A stretch of 41,369 nucleotides of DNA from Deltaproteobacteria bacterium (GTDB taxonomy: Bacteria; Desulfobacterota; GWC2-55-46; UBA9637; GWC2-42-11), in NCBI GenBank assembly GCA_016223005.1, contig JACRPW010000011.1, forward strand, positions 1 through 41,369, given 5' to 3'. Both the position numbers and the translations under genes were made by a program. The notes under the pieces are model-generated. The model was not told where the DNA came from. It saw only the letters and a program-made list of their open reading frames with translations, and ran no database searches. Positions 1 to 9,259 of this stretch are shown one piece after another. The stretch's first letter is position 1; each line of letters starts with the position of its first letter.

Positions 1-203
1 GTGTTGAAAACAAGGTTGTTTATTTTATGGGCATAGACAAGGCAAGGTTTAGAAAACCTGTAATGCCGGGGGACAGGGTTGAACTTGTGTTGAATGTTAT
101 AAAAAACAGGGGTGATATATGGGTTTTCAGGGGTGAGGCTTATGTTGATGGAAAACTTGCAGCAGAGGCAGAGATTATGGCAACAATAATGGAGAGGGGA
201 TAA
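1..203 (+). CDS. fabZ: 3-hydroxyacyl-ACP dehydratase FabZ, 3' end only
   Basis: The reading frame is open from the window edge and ends at TAA 201-203. The visible 66 residues include YFMGIDKARFRKPVMPGD, then a stretch ending YVDGKLAAEAEIMATI. This matches the C-terminal half of the hotdog-fold FabZ family, which dehydrates 3-hydroxyacyl-ACP in fatty acid synthesis. The catalytic His and Glu lie in the part outside the window and cannot be checked. Its place just before lpxA is the usual one, since both enzymes draw on the same 3-hydroxyacyl-ACP pool. FabA is less likely given this context. Confidence 0.9.
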   Translation, partial: VENKVVYFMGIDKARFRKPVMPGDRVELVLNVIKNRGDIWVFRGEAYVDGKLAAEAEIMATIMERG

Positions 204-212
204 ATTATACAA

Positions 213-240
213 ATTCAAAAATCAAATATCAAAAGTCAAA
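213..240. repeat. 7-nt tandem array, 4 units (NNTCAAA)
   Basis: Four consecutive 7-nt units, ATTCAAA, AATCAAA, TATCAAA and AGTCAAA, lie between the fabZ stop and the lpxA start. The array ends about 16 nt before the lpxA ATG, just ahead of its AAGGAAG ribosome site. It belongs to the heptamer-array series seen through this window. Confidence 0.7.
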
Positions 241-256
241 ATTAAGGAAGTAAAGA

Positions 257-1096
257 ATGAAGGACAAAAAAAGTATAAAGATACATCCAACTGCCATTAT
301 ACACCCAGATGCAGAGATAGGAGATAATGTTGAAATAGGCGCATACTCAATTGTCGGCGGAAATGTAAAGATTGGCAGCAATGTCAGGATATGTCCCCAT
401 GTTGTTATTGAAGGGTGGACAGATATTGGGACTAACTGTAAAATCTTTCAATTTACCTCCATAGGTGCACCGCCACAGGACCTGAAATTCGGCGGCGAAA
501 GGTCAGAGGTCATAATAGGTGAGAATAATACTATCAGGGAATTTGTTACAATAAACAGGGCAACTTTGCACGGCGGCGGAAAGACAGTTATAGGCAATAA
601 TAATCTTCTCATGGCATATGTCCATGTAGCACATGATTGCAAAATCGGAAACAGTAACATCCTTGCTAACGCAGCAACCCTTGCCGGACATATTGAGGTC
701 TTTGACCATGCTATTATAGGCGGGCTTGTTGCAATACATCAATTTGTGAGGATAGGCTGTTATTCAATTATTGGCGGTGCATCAGCAGTAACACATGACA
801 TACCTCCGTATGTCATGGCAGTTGGCAATCGCGCAAAACTTTATGGGCTAAATAAGATAGGACTTAGACGGCATGGTTTTCCCCGTGAAGAGATAACAAA
901 TCTTAAAAAGGCATATGACATAATCTTTAGAAACGGATTGGGACTTAAAGATGCCCTGGAAAAGGTTGGTAAAGATATCAAGAATTCTGTGCATATAAAA
1001 AACCTGATAGAATTTATTAAAAATTCAAAGAGGGGTATAACAAGGGCAAAACCTACTAGCAGAGAAGAAGGGGCAGATGAAATTGAAGAAGATTAA
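257..1096 (+). CDS. lpxA: acyl-ACP--UDP-N-acetylglucosamine O-acyltransferase LpxA
   Basis: This cytoplasmic enzyme starts lipid A synthesis by moving a 3-hydroxyacyl chain from ACP to UDP-GlcNAc (or UDP-GlcNAc3N). The 279 residues begin with repeated hexapeptides of a left-handed beta helix (IHPTA, IHPDAEIG, VEIGAYSIVGG, running to about residue 190) and end with an alpha-helical tail. The catalytic-His region is AYVHVAHDC at about residues 120-128, with H126 matching the family base. The length is slightly above the usual ~260. AAGGAAG precedes the ATG. The stop overlaps the next gene by 20 nt, which implies translational coupling. The following Gfo/Idh gene raises the possibility that the substrate is a 3-amino sugar nucleotide; that is inference. 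Confidence 0.96.
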   Translation: MKDKKSIKIHPTAIIHPDAEIGDNVEIGAYSIVGGNVKIGSNVRICPHVVIEGWTDIGTNCKIFQFTSIGAPPQDLKFGGERSEVIIGENNTIREFVTINRATLHGGGKTVIGNNNLLMAYVHVAHDCKIGNSNILANAATLAGHIEVFDHAIIGGLVAIHQFVRIGCYSIIGGASAVTHDIPPYVMAVGNRAKLYGLNKIGLRRHGFPREEITNLKKAYDIIFRNGLGLKDALEKVGKDIKNSVHIKNLIEFIKNSKRGITRAKPTSREEGADEIEED

Positions 1097-2042
1097 GGTT
1101 GGTGTTGTTGGCGTTGGTTATCTGGGCAGGTTCCATGCAGAGAAGTATTCAAACATTCCAGAGGCTGAACTGGTTGGTGTTGTTGATATTGATAAGGGGG
1201 CAGCGGACGAAACAGCATCAAGGTTTAATACAAAGGCATACTATGATTACAGAGACCTCATTGGCAGGGTAGACGCGGTAAGTATTGTTGTTCCTACACA
1301 TCTGCACCATGCTATCGCAAAGGCATTTATCAATAACAAGATAGACTGCCTTATAGAAAAACCTATTACAGCCACAATTGAAGAGGCAGATGACCTTATA
1401 GAGTTATCAGATAAAAATGGGGTTCTGCTGCAGGTGGGACACCTTGAGAGATTTAATCCTGCGATACTTGCACTGGGCAGCAATGTTGACGACCCCATGT
1501 TTATTGAGTCTGACCGTCTTGCACCATTTAATATAAGAGGGACTGAGGTGTGCGTTGTGCTGGACTTAATGATACACGATATTGATATTATATTAAATTT
1601 CGTAAATGCCGATGTTAAAAAGATAGATGCAGTTGGAGTGCCTGTTATATCAAGAGAGGTTGATATTGCAAATGCAAGGATTGAGTTTGTAAACGGCTGT
1701 GTTGCAAATGTTACTGCCAGCAGGATTTCAAGGGAAAAACTTCGCAAGATGCGTATATTTCAGCACGATTCATACATATCTATTGATTATATTCAGCCAA
1801 AGATAACTGTCTTGAAAAAGAATATGAAAGAAGGTTCAATCATTCCTGAAATATTTGAAGACAATATAACAATGGAAAAGGGGGATGCCCTTATGTCTGA
1901 GATAAAGGCATTTGTGAATTCAGTTGCATCAAGAAAATCGCCGATTGTTACAGGCAGAGACGGCAAAAGGGCATTAGAAGTAGCAATTAAGATAAAGGAA
2001 TGTTTGAATAAAACAGGCAAAAAGACAGGCTATGGGCTATAG
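1077..2042 (+). CDS. Gfo/Idh/MocA oxidoreductase, GnnA-like (UDP-GlcNAc 3-dehydrogenase candidate)
   Basis: This is a 321-residue NAD(P)-dependent oxidoreductase. The Rossmann motif GVVGVGYLG sits at residues 9-17, the family EKP at 94-96, and QVGHLERFNPA follows. It lies between lpxA and lpxB and overlaps lpxA by 20 nt. In Acidithiobacillus and Leptospira the related GnnA oxidises UDP-GlcNAc at C3, after which GnnB transaminates it so that lipid A carries amide-linked chains. No GnnB aminotransferase is present here, so the activity is inferred from family and position only. The last codons (GYGL and the stop) are made of heptamer repeat sequence, so the C-terminal end may be a late addition. 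Other sugar dehydrogenase activities are possible. Confidence 0.8.
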   Translation: MKLKKIKVGVVGVGYLGRFHAEKYSNIPEAELVGVVDIDKGAADETASRFNTKAYYDYRDLIGRVDAVSIVVPTHLHHAIAKAFINNKIDCLIEKPITATIEEADDLIELSDKNGVLLQVGHLERFNPAILALGSNVDDPMFIESDRLAPFNIRGTEVCVVLDLMIHDIDIILNFVNADVKKIDAVGVPVISREVDIANARIEFVNGCVANVTASRISREKLRKMRIFQHDSYISIDYIQPKITVLKKNMKEGSIIPEIFEDNITMEKGDALMSEIKAFVNSVASRKSPIVTGRDGKRALEVAIKIKECLNKTGKKTGYGL

Positions 2043-2081
2043 GCAATAAAAGCAGGCAATAGGCAATAGGCTATGGGCTAT
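2027..2081. repeat. 7-nt tandem array (AGGCTAT/AGGCAAT), 3 + 4 units
   Basis: AGGCTAT, GGGCTAT and AGGCAAT occupy 2027-2047. After a 6-nt gap, AGGCAAT x2, AGGCTAT and GGGCTAT occupy 2054-2081. The stop codon of the GnnA-like gene (2040-2042) lies in the first block. It forms the left arm of a hairpin with 2095-2122. Confidence 0.75.
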
Positions 2082-2094
2082 GGGTTTTTATCCT

Positions 2095-2122
2095 ATTGCC
2101 TCTAGCCCATAACCCATAGCCT
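2095..2122. repeat. 7-nt tandem array, 4 units, inverted partner of 2054-2081
   Basis: The units are ATTGCCT, CTAGCCC, ATAACCC and ATAGCCT. Read on the other strand they repeat the AGGCTAT/GGGCTAT theme of the facing array, so the two can pair across a 13-nt T-rich loop. This occupies most of the gap before lpxB. Confidence 0.75.
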
Positions 2123-2138
2123 GTATCTATAACCTATT

Positions 2139-3269
2139 ATGAAAAAACTTCTAATAGTTGCAGGTGAGGCATCAGGCGACCTGCACGGTGCAAATCTTAT
2201 AAAATCCATCCTTGAGATAGACCCAAAAGTCAGACTTTACGGCATAGGCGGGAGCCGAATGCAGTCCCTTGGTTTCAATGCTGTTTTTGACACAAGAGAA
2301 CTTGCTGTTGTTGGTATAGTTGAAGTATTAAGCAAACTTCATACAATCAAAAAGGCTTTTAACAAATTAAAGGCGCTCCTTGAAGATGACAGTCCTGACA
2401 TTGTGATATTGATAGATTATCCTGAATTTAATCTGCGTTTTGCAAAGGAGGTCAAGAAGAAAGGCATTCCTGTAATATACTATATAAGCCCTCAGGTCTG
2501 GGCATGGAGAAAAGGAAGGGTAAAAAAGATTGCAAGACTTGTTGACAAGATGCTGGTCATCTTTCCATTTGAAGTAGATATTTATAAGGATGCAGGCATG
2601 GATGTTGAGTATGTGGGGCATCCGCTTGTGGATGAGGTAAGGTGTAAGTTTTCAAGAAATGAAGCGAGGAAACATCTTGATATTCAAGAAAACAAAACTA
2701 TTATAGCCGTTGCCCCGGGAAGCAGGATGAGTGAAATCAGAAATCTATCTCAGGCAATAATGGGTGCAGTAAGGATGATAAAAAGAGAGATTCCTGATGC
2801 AGAGTTTATACTTCCACTTGCCAATACCCTTGACCGTAGGGTTGTTGAATCCTTCTTTCATGCAGCGGATATCCATATTAAAATATTTGAAAACAGTATG
2901 CATGAGGTAGTGCTTGCAGCAGATGCAGCAATTGTTGCATCAGGCACTGCAACCCTTGAAACAGCCATTCTGGAGACACCCATGGTTGTTATTTATAAGG
3001 TCTCTCCGCTTACCTATTGGTTCGGAAGGATACTTATAAATCTTGATTGCGTCAGTCTGGTAAATATAGTTGCAAACAAGAAGGTTGTGCCTGAACTGAT
3101 ACAATGGAATGCAAACCCTGATAATATTGCACATGAAATATTAAAGATATTGAAGGATAAAGAGATTTATAATAATATACTTGCAGGTCTTCAGACAGTG
3201 AAGGAAAGACTTGGCAGAGGCGGGGCATCAAAAAGGGCGGCAGAAATCATTTATGAAACTCTATTTTAA
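2139..3269 (+). CDS. lpxB: lipid-A-disaccharide synthase LpxB
   Basis: LpxB is a GT19 glycosyltransferase that joins 2,3-diacyl-GlcN-1-P to UDP-2,3-diacyl-GlcN at the inner membrane. The protein has 376 residues, normal for the family. The signature AGEASGDLHGA is at residues 8-18, VIYYISPQVWAWRKGR in the middle, and SGTATLETAILETPMVV in the nucleotide-binding C-terminal half. It is separated from the GnnA-like gene by paired heptamer arrays, and its 3' end overlaps msbA by 17 nt. No LpxH or LpxI pyrophosphatase, needed for the preceding step, is seen in the window. Confidence 0.96.
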   Translation: MKKLLIVAGEASGDLHGANLIKSILEIDPKVRLYGIGGSRMQSLGFNAVFDTRELAVVGIVEVLSKLHTIKKAFNKLKALLEDDSPDIVILIDYPEFNLRFAKEVKKKGIPVIYYISPQVWAWRKGRVKKIARLVDKMLVIFPFEVDIYKDAGMDVEYVGHPLVDEVRCKFSRNEARKHLDIQENKTIIAVAPGSRMSEIRNLSQAIMGAVRMIKREIPDAEFILPLANTLDRRVVESFFHAADIHIKIFENSMHEVVLAADAAIVASGTATLETAILETPMVVIYKVSPLTYWFGRILINLDCVSLVNIVANKKVVPELIQWNANPDNIAHEILKILKDKEIYNNILAGLQTVKERLGRGGASKRAAEIIYETLF

Positions 3270-5058
3270 AATTCTAAAATTTGTTGTGCCGCACTGGTTT
3301 TATCTTGTATGTGCAGTATTATGTATGGCAGTCCTTGCATTTTCAACAGGCGCAATGGCATATCTCATTGGTCCTGCGATGAAATTCCTCTTCACAAATG
3401 AGAGTAATGATATTCTAAAATTTGTGCCATCGGGATTTATAAATTTTGACAAGGCAAGGAAGATATATGTAATCCCTTTACTTATTATAGCACTTGCGAT
3501 TGTAAAGGGTTTTTCATTTTTCGGTCAGGCATATCTGATGGGTTATATCGGACAACGTGTTGTTCTGGATATAAGGGAAAAACTCTACAGGCAAATATTA
3601 TTACTTCCTGTTCCATTTTTTACAAAAACCCATACAGGCACACTCATATCAAGGGTTACAAATGATGTAAATCAAATACAAAGTACAGCCGCAGAATCCT
3701 TTGCTGCACTGATACGTTCAACCTTGTCTATAATAGCCCTTACATCAGTTATCATAATACAGGATTTAAAACTTGCTATGGTGGCGCTGATTGCATTCCC
3801 ATTTGCTATCTATCCCTTAATAAGATTCAGTAAAAAGATACGTAAGGTGAGCGCGCAAGGGAATGTTACTATGGGGACAATTACATCTCTGCTTCAGGAG
3901 GCAATATCAGGAATAAGGATAGTAAAGGCATTCTGTATGGAATTATATGAGGAACTCAAGTTTAAGAAAGAAAGTGAAAGATTAAATAAACTGCAGATGA
4001 AGGGGATTCTGGTAAGATCAATATCTCCTCCTGTAATGGAGATGTTTGGTGTAATCAGTTTTGCCTTAACAATCCTATATGCCTCTTCCCGCATAGAAAA
4101 TGGAGATTTAAGACCCGAAGGGTTCATATCATTTTTTGCTGCTGTACTTATGCTCTTTCAACCTATAAAGGCACTTAGCGGCGTAAACTTAAACATACAA
4201 AAGGGGCTTGCTGCTGCCTCAAGGGTGTTTGAAATATTTGATATTAAGGAAGAGGTAATAGACAAATCTGATGCCATGGTATTGAAAGATACAATAAAGG
4301 AAGTTGAGTTCAGGGATGTATCCTTCAGATATGGTGAAAACTGGGTTCTTAGGGGAATCAGCACGAGGGTCAAAAGCGGTGAGGTTATAGCGATTGTAGG
4401 CACAAGCGGAGGCGGCAAGACAACCCTTGTAAATCTGATACCAAGGTTTTATGATGTGCTGGATGGTTCAATTATGATAGATGGGGTTGATATAAGGGAT
4501 ATTAAACTCAAGTCACTGCGGGAACATATAGCCATCGTTTCCCAGCAGGTAATCCTGTTTAATGATACAGTAAAGAGAAATATTGCATACGGAGATTTTG
4601 CTAAAGCAGATGAAGAGATAATCGCATCTGCAAAGGCTGCCAATGCCCATAATTTTATAGAAAAACTCCAGCATGGTTATGACACCTTCATTGGAGAGGG
4701 CGGTATAAGGCTTTCTGGTGGAGAAAGGCAGAGGCTTTCCATTGCAAGGGCAATACTAAAGAATGCACCTATCCTGATACTTGATGAGGCAACATCATCC
4801 CTTGATACCGAGTCAGAGATAGAGGTTCAAAAAGGGCTTAATAACCTTATGTATGGCAGAACAACACTTGTGATAGCACACAGACTCTCTACAATAAGGA
4901 ATGCTGACAGGATAATAGTTCTGGCAGGTGGCACAATAAAGGAGCATGGCAGACACGACGAACTGCTGAAATTAAACGGTGAATACTCCCGTATCTATAA
5001 TATGCAGTTTCATGACACAAGGGAGAATCTCTTAAAAGATGAAAGGGCATGGGTATAA
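3253..5058 (+). CDS. msbA: lipid A export ABC transporter MsbA-type, permease/ATP-binding
   Basis: This is a 601-residue half-transporter. The N-terminal part carries six hydrophobic segments (about residues 10-310). The nucleotide-binding domain has Walker A GTSGGGKTT near residue 383, signature LSGGERQR near 487 and Walker B ILILDEATSSLD. MsbA flips lipid A-core across the inner membrane, and the position inside the lpx operon supports that role over a drug exporter. The start chosen is ATG 3253 (MKLYFK); the frame extends upstream to 3211, but that stretch is hydrophilic and would overlap lpxB by 59 nt. Confidence 0.92.
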   Translation: MKLYFKILKFVVPHWFYLVCAVLCMAVLAFSTGAMAYLIGPAMKFLFTNESNDILKFVPSGFINFDKARKIYVIPLLIIALAIVKGFSFFGQAYLMGYIGQRVVLDIREKLYRQILLLPVPFFTKTHTGTLISRVTNDVNQIQSTAAESFAALIRSTLSIIALTSVIIIQDLKLAMVALIAFPFAIYPLIRFSKKIRKVSAQGNVTMGTITSLLQEAISGIRIVKAFCMELYEELKFKKESERLNKLQMKGILVRSISPPVMEMFGVISFALTILYASSRIENGDLRPEGFISFFAAVLMLFQPIKALSGVNLNIQKGLAAASRVFEIFDIKEEVIDKSDAMVLKDTIKEVEFRDVSFRYGENWVLRGISTRVKSGEVIAIVGTSGGGKTTLVNLIPRFYDVLDGSIMIDGVDIRDIKLKSLREHIAIVSQQVILFNDTVKRNIAYGDFAKADEEIIASAKAANAHNFIEKLQHGYDTFIGEGGIRLSGGERQRLSIARAILKNAPILILDEATSSLDTESEIEVQKGLNNLMYGRTTLVIAHRLSTIRNADRIIVLAGGTIKEHGRHDELLKLNGEYSRIYNMQFHDTRENLLKDERAWV

Positions 5059-5059
5059 T

Positions 5060-5721
5060 ATGAGAGGGTTATCAGATAAAATTGTAGTGTCTGTTCTGCC
5101 ATATCTTGTATATCTCATTATAAGATTTCTGGAAAAGACCCTGAGGATATCTTATGTAAATTTTGAAGGGATATGGAAACACTGGGAAGAGGGTAGAAAG
5201 TGCATAATTACATTCTGGCACGGCAGGCTGCTGCTGATGCTGATATTTCTATGCAGATACTCTTCAGGAACAACAGCACTTGTAAGTCAACATAGAGACG
5301 GTGAACTCATAAGCAGGGTTATAAAGAGATTTAATATAAGTTCAGTAAGAGGTTCATCTACAAGGGGCTGGCTCTCAGGTGTAAAGGGGCTTTTGAGAGA
5401 GGCAAAGAAAGGTAGAGACCTTGCGATTACACCTGACGGACCAAAAGGCCCCAGATATATTGCCCAGCATGGCATCATAAATATTGCAAAAAACACAGGA
5501 CTGCCCATATTCCCCATGACATTTTCTGCTTCAAAAAAAAAACCTTAAAGAGTTGGGATGCCTTTATAATCCCGTATCCATTTTCAAAAGGTGTCTTTAT
5601 CTGCGGTGAGCCGATTACTGTAGATGCTGGTTCAACCCCTGAAGAGATAGAAGAAAAAAGATTGCATCTAGAAAAGATACTTAAAGAATTAACTGAAAGG
5701 GCAGACAGTTACTTTCAGTAA
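5060..5721 (+). pseudogene. lysophospholipid acyltransferase family (DUF374), frame broken at A10 tract
   Basis: The first 163 residues (FWHGRLLLML, then SQHRDGELISRVIKRF and TPDGPKGPRY) match DUF374, an acyltransferase-like family often found next to msbA and waaA in LPS operons. Its exact reaction is not well known. The frame ends at TAA 5546-5548, just after a run of ten A (5533-5542). In another frame the expected tail continues (KSWDAFIIPYPFSKGVFICG, then GEPI) to TAA 5719-5721. One extra A, or two fewer, restores a single ~220-residue protein. The cause could be sequencing error, transcriptional slippage at the A tract, phase variation or a true mutation. The start at 5060 follows the msbA stop by one base. 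Confidence 0.85.
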
Positions 5722-5723
5722 GC

Positions 5724-5759
5724 GGTGAGTAGGCGAGAAAGGCAGGAAAGGCGAGAAAG
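5724..5759. repeat. 9-nt tandem array, 4 units (GCGAGAAAG)
   Basis: The units are GGTGAGTAG, GCGAGAAAG, GCAGGAAAG and GCGAGAAAG, directly after the DUF374 stop. The complement of this arm recurs at about 5769-5803, so the gap before waaA can form a long imperfect stem. Confidence 0.65.
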
Positions 5760-5803
5760 GGTTTTAGCATTTCTTGCATTACCTCATTTCTCGCATATTA
5801 CCG

Positions 5804-5831
5804 CTTACTGCTTACTGTTCACTGTTTACTG
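5804..5831. repeat. 7-nt tandem array, 4 units (CTTACTG)
   Basis: CTTACTG x2, TTCACTG and TTTACTG end four bases before the waaA start codon. The complement CAGTAA(GC) occurs at the DUF374 stop (about 5716), giving an inverted arrangement around the whole intergenic gap. Confidence 0.75.
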
Positions 5832-5835
5832 ACAT

Positions 5836-7131
<1,296 letters not shown>

Positions 7132-7135
7132 TATT

Positions 7136-8219
7136 ATGCACTTAATCAAATACATAGACGGCACATATAATTCCTTTCTCGCAAAGATATTTCTCTTCCC
7201 CTTATATATTATTTCTCTTATTTATGGTCTTATTATAAGGATTAGATTTTTTTTCTACACTACAGGCACTTTTAAAACAAGGCAACTCCCTTACCCTGTC
7301 ATATCTGTTGGAAATATTACTGTAGGCGGAAGCGGCAAGACACCGATGACAATATATCTTGCAAGAAGATTGACCGAAAAAGGCAAAAAGGTAACAGTAA
7401 TAAGCCGTGGTTATAAAGGTAAAAATAAAGGTGTGGGCATTGTCTCTGATGGTCAAAATATCTTCATGAATCCAGAAGAGGCAGGTGACGAGCCTTTTCT
7501 GATTGCAAGTAAGGTAAAAGACTGTCCTGTAATAATCGGCAAAGACAGGTATAAGGCAGGGCTTCTGGCAGTTAAAAGATTCAAACCTGATTTAATAATC
7601 CTTGACGATGGTTTTCAGCAGTTCTCCCCTGTTTATCCTCGACGATGGGTTTCAGCACTGGAAACTGTACAGGGACCGGGACATTGTGCTTATTGATTCA
7701 ATCAGGGGATTCGGCAACGGACACCTCCTCCCGAGAGGTATATTGAGAGAACCTGCAAGCAGTTTGAAGAGGGCAACACATATCCTTATCAGCGGTGATG
7801 ATGGAAAAGAGATAGTTGATAAGATTGCCTTATCCAATATAAACAGCATTAGGTCATTCAGGTATGTTCCAACAGGCATTGTCAACCTTACGAATAATAC
7901 AAAGTTTCCTATTGACTGTCTGAAAAATAAAAAAGTGCTTGCATTTTCAGGGATAGCAAACCCTGTCTCTTTTTTTATAACCCTTAAAAATACAGGTGCT
8001 ATAATAAAAAATACCTTTGTTTTTAAAGACCATCATAGATATACGATAAAAAATTTAGACAATATTAAAAGAGATTCCTGCGGCACTGCTTATATAATCA
8101 CTACAGAAAAGGACAGCGTAAAGATAAAAGATATTCTTCCATCTGATATGGATGTTTATGCCATGACAATAGATATTGTTATTGATAATGAACAGGAATT
8201 TTTAACGCAGATATGTTAA
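7136..8219 (+). pseudogene. lpxK: tetraacyldisaccharide 4'-kinase LpxK, frame broken by 37-nt duplication
   Basis: LpxK phosphorylates the 4' position of the lipid A disaccharide. The first part (7136 to about 7620) has an N-terminal membrane helix and the P-loop SVGNITVGGSGKTPM. The second (about 7635-8219) carries LDDGFQHWKLYRDRDIVLID, then PRGILREP and ITTEKDSVKI. At the join, ATCCT(T/C)GACGATGG occurs twice, 37 nt apart (7598 and 7635), so LDDGFQ is encoded twice in different frames. The first frame stops at 7696. Removing 37 nt restores a normal ~350-residue LpxK. As lpxK is usually essential when lipid A is made, an assembly or strain-mixture artefact is plausible; a real recent mutation is the alternative. 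Confidence 0.88.
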
Positions 8220-8228
8220 AAACAGTTT

Positions 8229-9149
8229 ATGTATTTCTTTATCTTGAAAACTCTGGGTTTTATTGTTGGTCTTCTGCCTCTTTCATTTGGAAGATTACTT
8301 GGGAGGCTGGTATTTTATATTGATAAAAGCCGTAGAGAGATTGCCGTAAAAAATCTTGAAACAGCATTCGGTAAAGAAAAGGATTCTATAGAAGTATATA
8401 ATATTGCACAAAGGGTCTTTGAAAATCTTGGAATGAACCTGATAGAGTTTTGCAGGATACCCCGACTAAGACCAGAAGATATTCATAAAAATATAAAAGT
8501 TACAGGTTTTGATAATTTCCTAAACGTTTATAAAAAAAAGAAAGGGGTATTATTTCTAACCGCCCATTTTGGCAGTTGGGAACTATTAGCAGTTGCCCAT
8601 GCCTTGAGAGGCTATCCATTGAATGTGGTTGTAGGGGAACCTGACAGCCCAATATTTTCCAGATTTGTAAAATATGTTAGGACAATATGCGGCAACAAAA
8701 TGATAGATAAAAATTCACAAATGCGAGGACTCTTAAATGCCCTTAAACATGGTGAATGTGTCGGTGTCCTCCTTGACCAGAATGTTACATGGAGCGAAGC
8801 CGTATTTGTTGGATTCTTCGGAAAACTCGCTGCAACAAATAAGGGGCTTGCACTTCTTGCCATGAGAAGTGATGCACCTGTCCTACCTGCATTTATAATC
8901 AGAAAGGATAATGGAAAACATGAGATGTTTTTTGGTGAAGAAATCCCTCTCCATATTACTGGAGATAAAAAAACTGATGTTCTGACAAATACCGCAAGGT
9001 TTACAAAGGTAATAGAGAATATGATAAGGAAATATCCTGACCAGTGGTTCTGGGTGCATCAGAGATGGAAATCAAGACCTGAAAATGACCCGAATAAGGG
9101 TAAAAGAAGCGAGGCAATATTTATGGGAGAAGAGAATGGGCAAACTTGA
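8229..9149 (+). CDS. lpxL: lysophospholipid/Kdo-lipid A acyltransferase LpxL (HtrB) family
   Basis: This is a 306-residue inner-membrane acyltransferase that adds a secondary acyl chain to Kdo2-lipid IVA. It has an N-terminal hydrophobic helix (residues 3-30), the HX4E catalytic motif HFGSWE with H113 and E118, GVLLDQN, and the family end PDQWFWVHQRWK. It follows lpxK by 9 nt. The exact chain length and position of transfer (LpxL versus LpxM role) cannot be told from sequence; only one homologue is in the window. Confidence 0.93.
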   Translation: MYFFILKTLGFIVGLLPLSFGRLLGRLVFYIDKSRREIAVKNLETAFGKEKDSIEVYNIAQRVFENLGMNLIEFCRIPRLRPEDIHKNIKVTGFDNFLNVYKKKKGVLFLTAHFGSWELLAVAHALRGYPLNVVVGEPDSPIFSRFVKYVRTICGNKMIDKNSQMRGLLNALKHGECVGVLLDQNVTWSEAVFVGFFGKLAATNKGLALLAMRSDAPVLPAFIIRKDNGKHEMFFGEEIPLHITGDKKTDVLTNTARFTKVIENMIRKYPDQWFWVHQRWKSRPENDPNKGKRSEAIFMGEENGQT

Positions 9150-9259
9150 CATATTAGACTCTTTAAAACTAACTGCCAAAGATATATTTTTATGATACAG
9201 TCCTTATGCAGATGCTGCGGCTAAAAGGATTGCAAAGAAGAACTCATAAAGGAGATGAT

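Noticed and set aside
2054-2122. Paired arrays as a rho-independent terminator before lpxB
   Set aside because: The T-run is in the loop rather than after the stem, and the genes on both sides belong to one lipid A operon.
7602-8219. A separate gene starting at ATG 7602
   Set aside because: Its first residues come from the shifted duplicate, and from LDDGFQH onward it is the C-terminal half of LpxK, so it is one broken gene.
9150-9259. Small gene or promoter between lpxL and the ExbB-like gene
   Set aside because: Only very short frames occur. TTGACA at the lpxL stop has no -10 box at a workable distance.
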